From JBBIQZ01 sp037442065 (lineage in GTDB: Bacteria > Patescibacteriota > CPR2_A > CG2-30-33-46): DNA of 8,314 nucleotides. The translations under genes and the position numbers were made by a program. This document shows, one piece after another, positions 5,575 through 8,314 of this stretch. Below the pieces are notes generated by a model. That model was given only the letters and a program-made list of their open reading frames with translations, was not told the origin of the DNA and did not search any database. The stretch covers positions 1 through 8,314 of the forward strand of contig JBBIQZ010000028.1 in assembly GCA_037442065.1 (NCBI GenBank), in the 5' to 3' direction. The stretch's first letter is position 1, and each line of letters starts with the position of its first letter.

Positions 5575-6984
5575 CTATTTAAATACAATATTATTTTGCT
5601 TTAAATAAGAAGATTTAGCAAATGTTTTAAGAGGAAGATCTTTCCTGTAAAAGGCTCCGATAGATTCTTTCCTTAAAAGAGATATTTCTAAGATCTTTTT
5701 TATTATCTTTTCTTGCGAAGTATTTTGCTTATTTTCTAAAAAATCCTTAAATGATTTAAGTTTTTCTTTATTCTTAACCGGACCTAATGACTCCCATACC
5801 CTTTCTTTAAGATTCTCACTGATGCCTAAATTCCCTATTTTCTGCAAATTGTTATGGTTCATTTCTTTCAAACTACCAATAACATTTTGTGCGGCGATTT
5901 TGCCAAAAATTAACCCCTCTAAAACCGCTAGACCACCGATTCTATTGCTTCCATGAAGTCCTCCAGTCACTTCTCCAGCCGCAAAAATATTTTCCATATT
6001 AGTTTGGGCATCTTTATTGATAGCTAATCCCCCTATACTAAAATGAAATGCTGGATGTACTTCAATTTTTTCTAAATCCACTTTTTTATATCTTGAAAAT
6101 ATATAACCAAACTCGTTTTTCTTTTTATATTCTTCAAACCAATTTTCATCACAATTTAATCGGCCAAATATTTTCCCTTTTAGAGATTTTAGATAAAATT
6201 CTTTTACCATTTTAGGAAAGATGTAATGATGTTTATTCTCCCGTAATGCTTCTGTCACTTCCTCGGAAAGAAAAGGTTTGCCATTTTCGTCTTCGTAGTC
6301 CATTTTTGTTAAGAGGGTGCCAGAAACAAGAAGCTTTGGCAATCGACGATCGGTTATTAAAAATGGGTGAAACATAAAAAATTCCAGGTTCTTCAATAGA
6401 AAACCCGCCTCATAACATAGAGAAATAATTGATCCATCTACAAAAATATTTCCCGTCCTGTATTTAAATAAACCTCCTAAGCCGCCGGAAGCTATAATTA
6501 GAGCTTTAAATAAAATTCTAGCTTCTTTTTTATTTAGAAGCTCAACATCCACTCCTACAACTTGACCTTTATCATTGATTAAAAAATTAACCACTTGCCC
6601 TGTTAAAATTTCCATCCCTTTATCCTTTAACCTTTCAATAAAAATATCTCTTACTGCCTTTCCAGGAAATTTATAATCAGGAACTAGCCCTATATTAGAT
6701 GTTTTTAGTTTCACTCCTAGACTCCGAAGATTCTTAATCTCTTCGTCAATATTATCTAAAAAGGTATCTAGAAGCTCTAAATCGTTCATATTATTCCCTG
6801 TATTTAGGATCTCTTCCTTTAAATTATTGCGTTCTTTAACCATCAGGTTCCAAGGAGATAGAAGAGAATTTGAGCCGGGAGCTTCTAATAATAAAGCATT
6901 TTTACTCTCCAAGTTTAAAGCGGCATTTAACCCTGCCGCTCCTCCCCCGATTATTAAAATATCTCTTTTTAAGACCTCATCCAA
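5575..6984 (-). CDS. FAD-dependent oxidoreductase, L-aspartate oxidase/fumarate reductase flavoprotein family
   Basis: The 469-residue protein has the FAD_binding_2 architecture. It shows a dinucleotide-binding GGGAAG (13-18), IIASGGLGGLF (163-173), EFFMFHP (201-207), HPAFHFSIGG (310-319), FAAGEV (334-339) and HGSNR (344-348). A C-terminal helical domain like that of NadB and SdhA ends in ESIGAFYRKDLPL (440-452). H314 and R348 match the substrate-binding His and Arg of NadB. The capping region has lost the usual RGEGG segment, and the catalytic Arg in PRDxVxRA appears to be Lys258 in FPKMVKEF. Oxidation of aspartate or reduction of fumarate is therefore uncertain, and covalent FAD attachment is not evident. 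No iron-sulfur partner or quinolinate synthase is nearby. The start is a TTG at 6982-6984, eight bases inside tyrS. No ATG or GTG is available between it and the in-frame stop at 7018-7020. The gene sits between tyrS and tyrA. I recognise the family but not the function. Confidence 0.85.
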   Translation of the reverse strand: MDEVLKRDILIIGGGAAGLNAALNLESKNALLLEAPGSNSLLSPWNLMVKERNNLKEEILNTGNNMNDLELLDTFLDNIDEEIKNLRSLGVKLKTSNIGLVPDYKFPGKAVRDIFIERLKDKGMEILTGQVVNFLINDKGQVVGVDVELLNKKEARILFKALIIASGGLGGLFKYRTGNIFVDGSIISLCYEAGFLLKNLEFFMFHPFLITDRRLPKLLVSGTLLTKMDYEDENGKPFLSEEVTEALRENKHHYIFPKMVKEFYLKSLKGKIFGRLNCDENWFEEYKKKNEFGYIFSRYKKVDLEKIEVHPAFHFSIGGLAINKDAQTNMENIFAAGEVTGGLHGSNRIGGLAVLEGLIFGKIAAQNVIGSLKEMNHNNLQKIGNLGISENLKERVWESLGPVKNKEKLKSFKDFLENKQNTSQEKIIKKILEISLLRKESIGAFYRKDLPLKTFAKSSYLKQNNIVFK

Positions 6985-8158
6985 TTTTTGCCCACTTTCT
7001 TTTACCGACTTTGATAATCATCCCTGTTTGGGGTAAAACAACCTTTTCTTTGTCTATAATTGTTTCTTTGTTTATATCAACTGCCTTTTGTTCTATTAAT
7101 CTTCTAGCTTCTGATTTGGAAGAAACCAATTTTAATTTGAAAAGTAAATCAATTAAGCTAATTTCGTTTCTTTTAATCTTAAAAGTTGGGATTTCTTTGG
7201 GAATTTCTTTTTTAGAAAAGATTTTTCCAAACTCTTCTTTAGCTTTTTGGGCTTCCTTTTCGCCATGATAAATTTTTACAATCTCTTCTGCTAAACGAAT
7301 TTTGACATCCCGAGGATTAGCACCATTTTTTAAATCTTTTTCAATTTCTTTAATTTCATCTAGCGAAACATTGGTTGTTAAAACAAAATATTTTAAAATA
7401 AGCTCATCTTTTAACGACATCACTTTCCCAAACATATCTTTTGGCTCTTCAGTTATGCCGATGACATTATTAAAACTCTTACTCATTTTTCGTCCGTCAG
7501 TTCCTTCTAACAAGGTAAAGGTAATAACGGTTTGCGGCTTGTTTTTATAAATTCTAACTAATTTTCTGGAAACAAGCATATTAAATTTTTGATCCGTTCC
7601 ACCAACTTGGACATCAGCATCCAAGGCTACAGCATCATAGCCTTGGATTAGAGGATAAAGAAATTCATGCAATCCTATTTCTTTGCCTTCTTTAATTCTC
7701 TTTTGAAACATATCTCTTTCTAAAATTCGCTGAACAGTGAAATGAGCCGATAAATTAATAATTTCCCCAAAATTAAGCTTGTCGTGCCATTCGCTGTTAA
7801 ATCTTAACTCAGCCGAATTTTTGCCGCCAAAATTTATTATTTTTGAGACTTGTTCTTTGTAAGTTTTAGCATTTTCTAAAACCTGCTTTCTGGTTAAAGG
7901 TTGCCTTTCTGATGTTCTATCTGTTGGGTCGCCGATCATCCCCGTAAAATCACCGATTAAAAAAATAATTTTGTGTCCCATTTGTTGAAATTCCCGAAGC
8001 TTTCTTAAAATAACTGCATGCCCTAAATGAATGACTGGGCCCGAAGGATCAACGCCAAGATAAATCCTAAGCTTTTTTTTGGCTTTTAAAGCTTTTTCTA
8101 GCTCTTCTTTTAAAATAATTTCTTCAACGCCGCGCGTTAATAATTCTTTAAATTCCAT
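6977..8158 (-). CDS. tyrS: Tyrosyl-tRNA synthetase
   Basis: The 393-residue protein is a complete class I bacterial tyrosyl-tRNA synthetase, which activates tyrosine with ATP and loads it onto tRNA-Tyr in the cytoplasm. The catalytic Rossmann domain shows GVDPSGPVIHLGH, with the HIGH-equivalent HLGH at 44-47. It also shows IGDFTGMIGDPT (68-79), EFLYPLIQGYD (165-175), GGTDQKFNML (186-195) and the KMSKS loop (224-228). A C-terminal S4 RNA-binding domain covers about 333-390, containing SKSEARRLIEQKAVDIN. Nothing is truncated. It heads the operon: the ATG at 8156-8158 has a strong AAAGGAG (8164-8170) five bases upstream, and a promoter lies just beyond. Its TGA overlaps the start region of the flavoprotein gene. 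Placement ahead of tyrA and pheA links tyrosine charging and synthesis in one transcript, though the very short leader leaves no room for a T-box riboswitch. Confidence 0.98.
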   Translation of the reverse strand: MEFKELLTRGVEEIILKEELEKALKAKKKLRIYLGVDPSGPVIHLGHAVILRKLREFQQMGHKIIFLIGDFTGMIGDPTDRTSERQPLTRKQVLENAKTYKEQVSKIINFGGKNSAELRFNSEWHDKLNFGEIINLSAHFTVQRILERDMFQKRIKEGKEIGLHEFLYPLIQGYDAVALDADVQVGGTDQKFNMLVSRKLVRIYKNKPQTVITFTLLEGTDGRKMSKSFNNVIGITEEPKDMFGKVMSLKDELILKYFVLTTNVSLDEIKEIEKDLKNGANPRDVKIRLAEEIVKIYHGEKEAQKAKEEFGKIFSKKEIPKEIPTFKIKRNEISLIDLLFKLKLVSSKSEARRLIEQKAVDINKETIIDKEKVVLPQTGMIIKVGKRKWAKIG

Positions 8159-8163
8159 AAATT

Positions 8164-8170
8164 CTCCTTT
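8164..8170 (-). promoter_or_regulatory. tyrS ribosome binding site
   Basis: AAAGGAG on the minus strand, five bases before the tyrS ATG, is the best Shine-Dalgarno match in the window. Most downstream genes have weak or absent sites. The predicted transcription start is only about ten bases before the ATG, so this site takes up essentially the whole leader. Confidence 0.8.
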
Positions 8171-8174
8171 TTTG

Positions 8175-8183
8175 ATTATAACA
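8175..8183 (-). promoter_or_regulatory. Extended -10 promoter of the tyrS operon
   Basis: The minus strand reads TGTTATAAT, a perfect TATAAT (8175-8180) with the extended TGn element. A TTTAGT 17 bases upstream (8198-8203) is a poor -35 match, which is usual when the extended -10 compensates. AT-rich DNA lies further upstream. The start point would be near 8168, leaving a leader of about ten bases. This is the only clear promoter before the six-gene run through recG. Confidence 0.7.
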
Positions 8184-8251
8184 AAAAGGTATTACAAACT
8201 AAAATAAACCAAAAATTTACTTACTTATTTATTAGAACAAAATAAAATAGA

Positions 8252-8314
8252 TTATTTTCCCAATAATTTATTGAACTGTTGGCCAACAAAGTCTTTTACT
8301 TTACCAACCCAAGA
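8252..8314 (-). CDS. C-terminal fragment of an unidentified upstream protein
   Basis: From the window edge the minus strand gives an open frame of 20 codons ending in TAA (8252-8254). It translates to SWVGKVKDFVGQQFNKLLGK. The alternating lysines and hydrophobics look like an amphipathic C-terminal helix, and the stop is 93 bases before the tyrS start, as expected for a same-strand upstream gene. Twenty codons are too few to identify a family, and an open stretch of this length can occur by chance. No convincing intrinsic terminator follows it, so some read-through into tyrS is possible. Confidence 0.45.
   Translation of the reverse strand, partial: SWVGKVKDFVGQQFNKLLGK

Noticed and set aside
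5568..5588. Longer TyrA starting at an in-frame TTG (MYLNRFF extension)
   Set aside because: It would overlap the flavoprotein gene by 14 bases and add residues before the Rossmann fold that TyrA proteins do not need. The ATG at 5565-5567 starts close to the first beta strand and follows the upstream stop by 7 bases.
6971..6980. ATG at 6978-6980 overlapping the tyrS TGA as an ATGA start for the flavoprotein
   Set aside because: It is in a different frame and meets TAA after two more codons. The flavoprotein frame needs the TTG at 6982-6984.
373..7550. Plus-strand open frames at 373-627, 4409-4612, 5281-5604, 6827-7036, 6870-7268 and 7302-7550
   Set aside because: Each lies mostly or wholly antisense to a well-supported minus-strand gene, has no recognisable domain, and reads as a low-complexity shadow.
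8184..8251. Riboswitch, T-box or small RNA in the gap before tyrS
   Set aside because: The region is AT-rich with no stable stem or specifier-like structure, and most of it lies upstream of the predicted transcription start.
1..8314. Recoded genetic code (UGA as glycine) as in Gracilibacteria/Absconditabacteria
   Set aside because: tyrS, tyrA and pheA end in TGA at the expected C-termini, and no conserved protein is interrupted by in-frame TGA.

Overview
The window is a compact, AT-rich, bacterial chromosomal segment in which every supported gene lies on the minus strand. Read from right to left, the order is: C-terminus of an unidentified protein, tyrS, a flavoprotein of the L-aspartate oxidase/fumarate reductase family, tyrA, pheA, a class I aminotransferase, recG and rsmD. 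Lysine-rich proteins at or slightly below normal family length, 4-base ATGA overlaps, and an intergenic patch of CAAAT-type repeats with a GC-rich palindrome all suggest a Candidate Phyla Radiation (Patescibacteria, Parcubacteria-like) genome. That placement is inference from style, not from a marker-gene tree. TGA is used as a normal stop at the ends of tyrS, tyrA and pheA, so the code is standard bacterial and not the UGA-glycine code of Gracilibacteria/Absconditabacteria.

Layout. At the right edge (8252-8314) a short reading frame looks like the end of an upstream gene. An extended -10 promoter (8175-8183) and a strong Shine-Dalgarno sequence then launch tyrS. From tyrS to recG the genes overlap or are separated by at most 11 bases, so 2,793-8,158 reads as one transcription unit. 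A 147-base gap follows recG and holds inverted arrays of CAAAT/ATTTG words around a 19-base palindrome. Then comes rsmD. Beyond rsmD, at the left edge (22-50), is a well-formed minus-strand promoter (TTGACA, 17 bases, extended -10) pointing out of the window.

How the genes work together. Prephenate dehydrogenase (tyrA), prephenate dehydratase (pheA) and the aminotransferase are the terminal steps from prephenate to tyrosine and phenylalanine, and TyrS charges tyrosine onto its tRNA. The head of the operon is therefore a small tyrosine/phenylalanine module. No chorismate mutase or earlier shikimate gene is present, and neither PheA nor TyrA carries a fused mutase domain. The flavoprotein in the middle of this module has no obvious role in aromatic synthesis and has a diverged active-site region. 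recG and rsmD at the tail are housekeeping genes for fork/recombination repair and 16S rRNA methylation.

The most notable points are: RsmD has lost the catalytic (D/N)PP(Y/F) motif while keeping its SAM-binding motif; the NadB-like flavoprotein is embedded in an aromatic operon and has altered catalytic positions; TyrA has Leu where a substrate-side His is usual; and there is a structured repeat in the recG-rsmD gap. I see no clear sign of a wholly new multi-gene system, CRISPR array, transposon or RNA gene.
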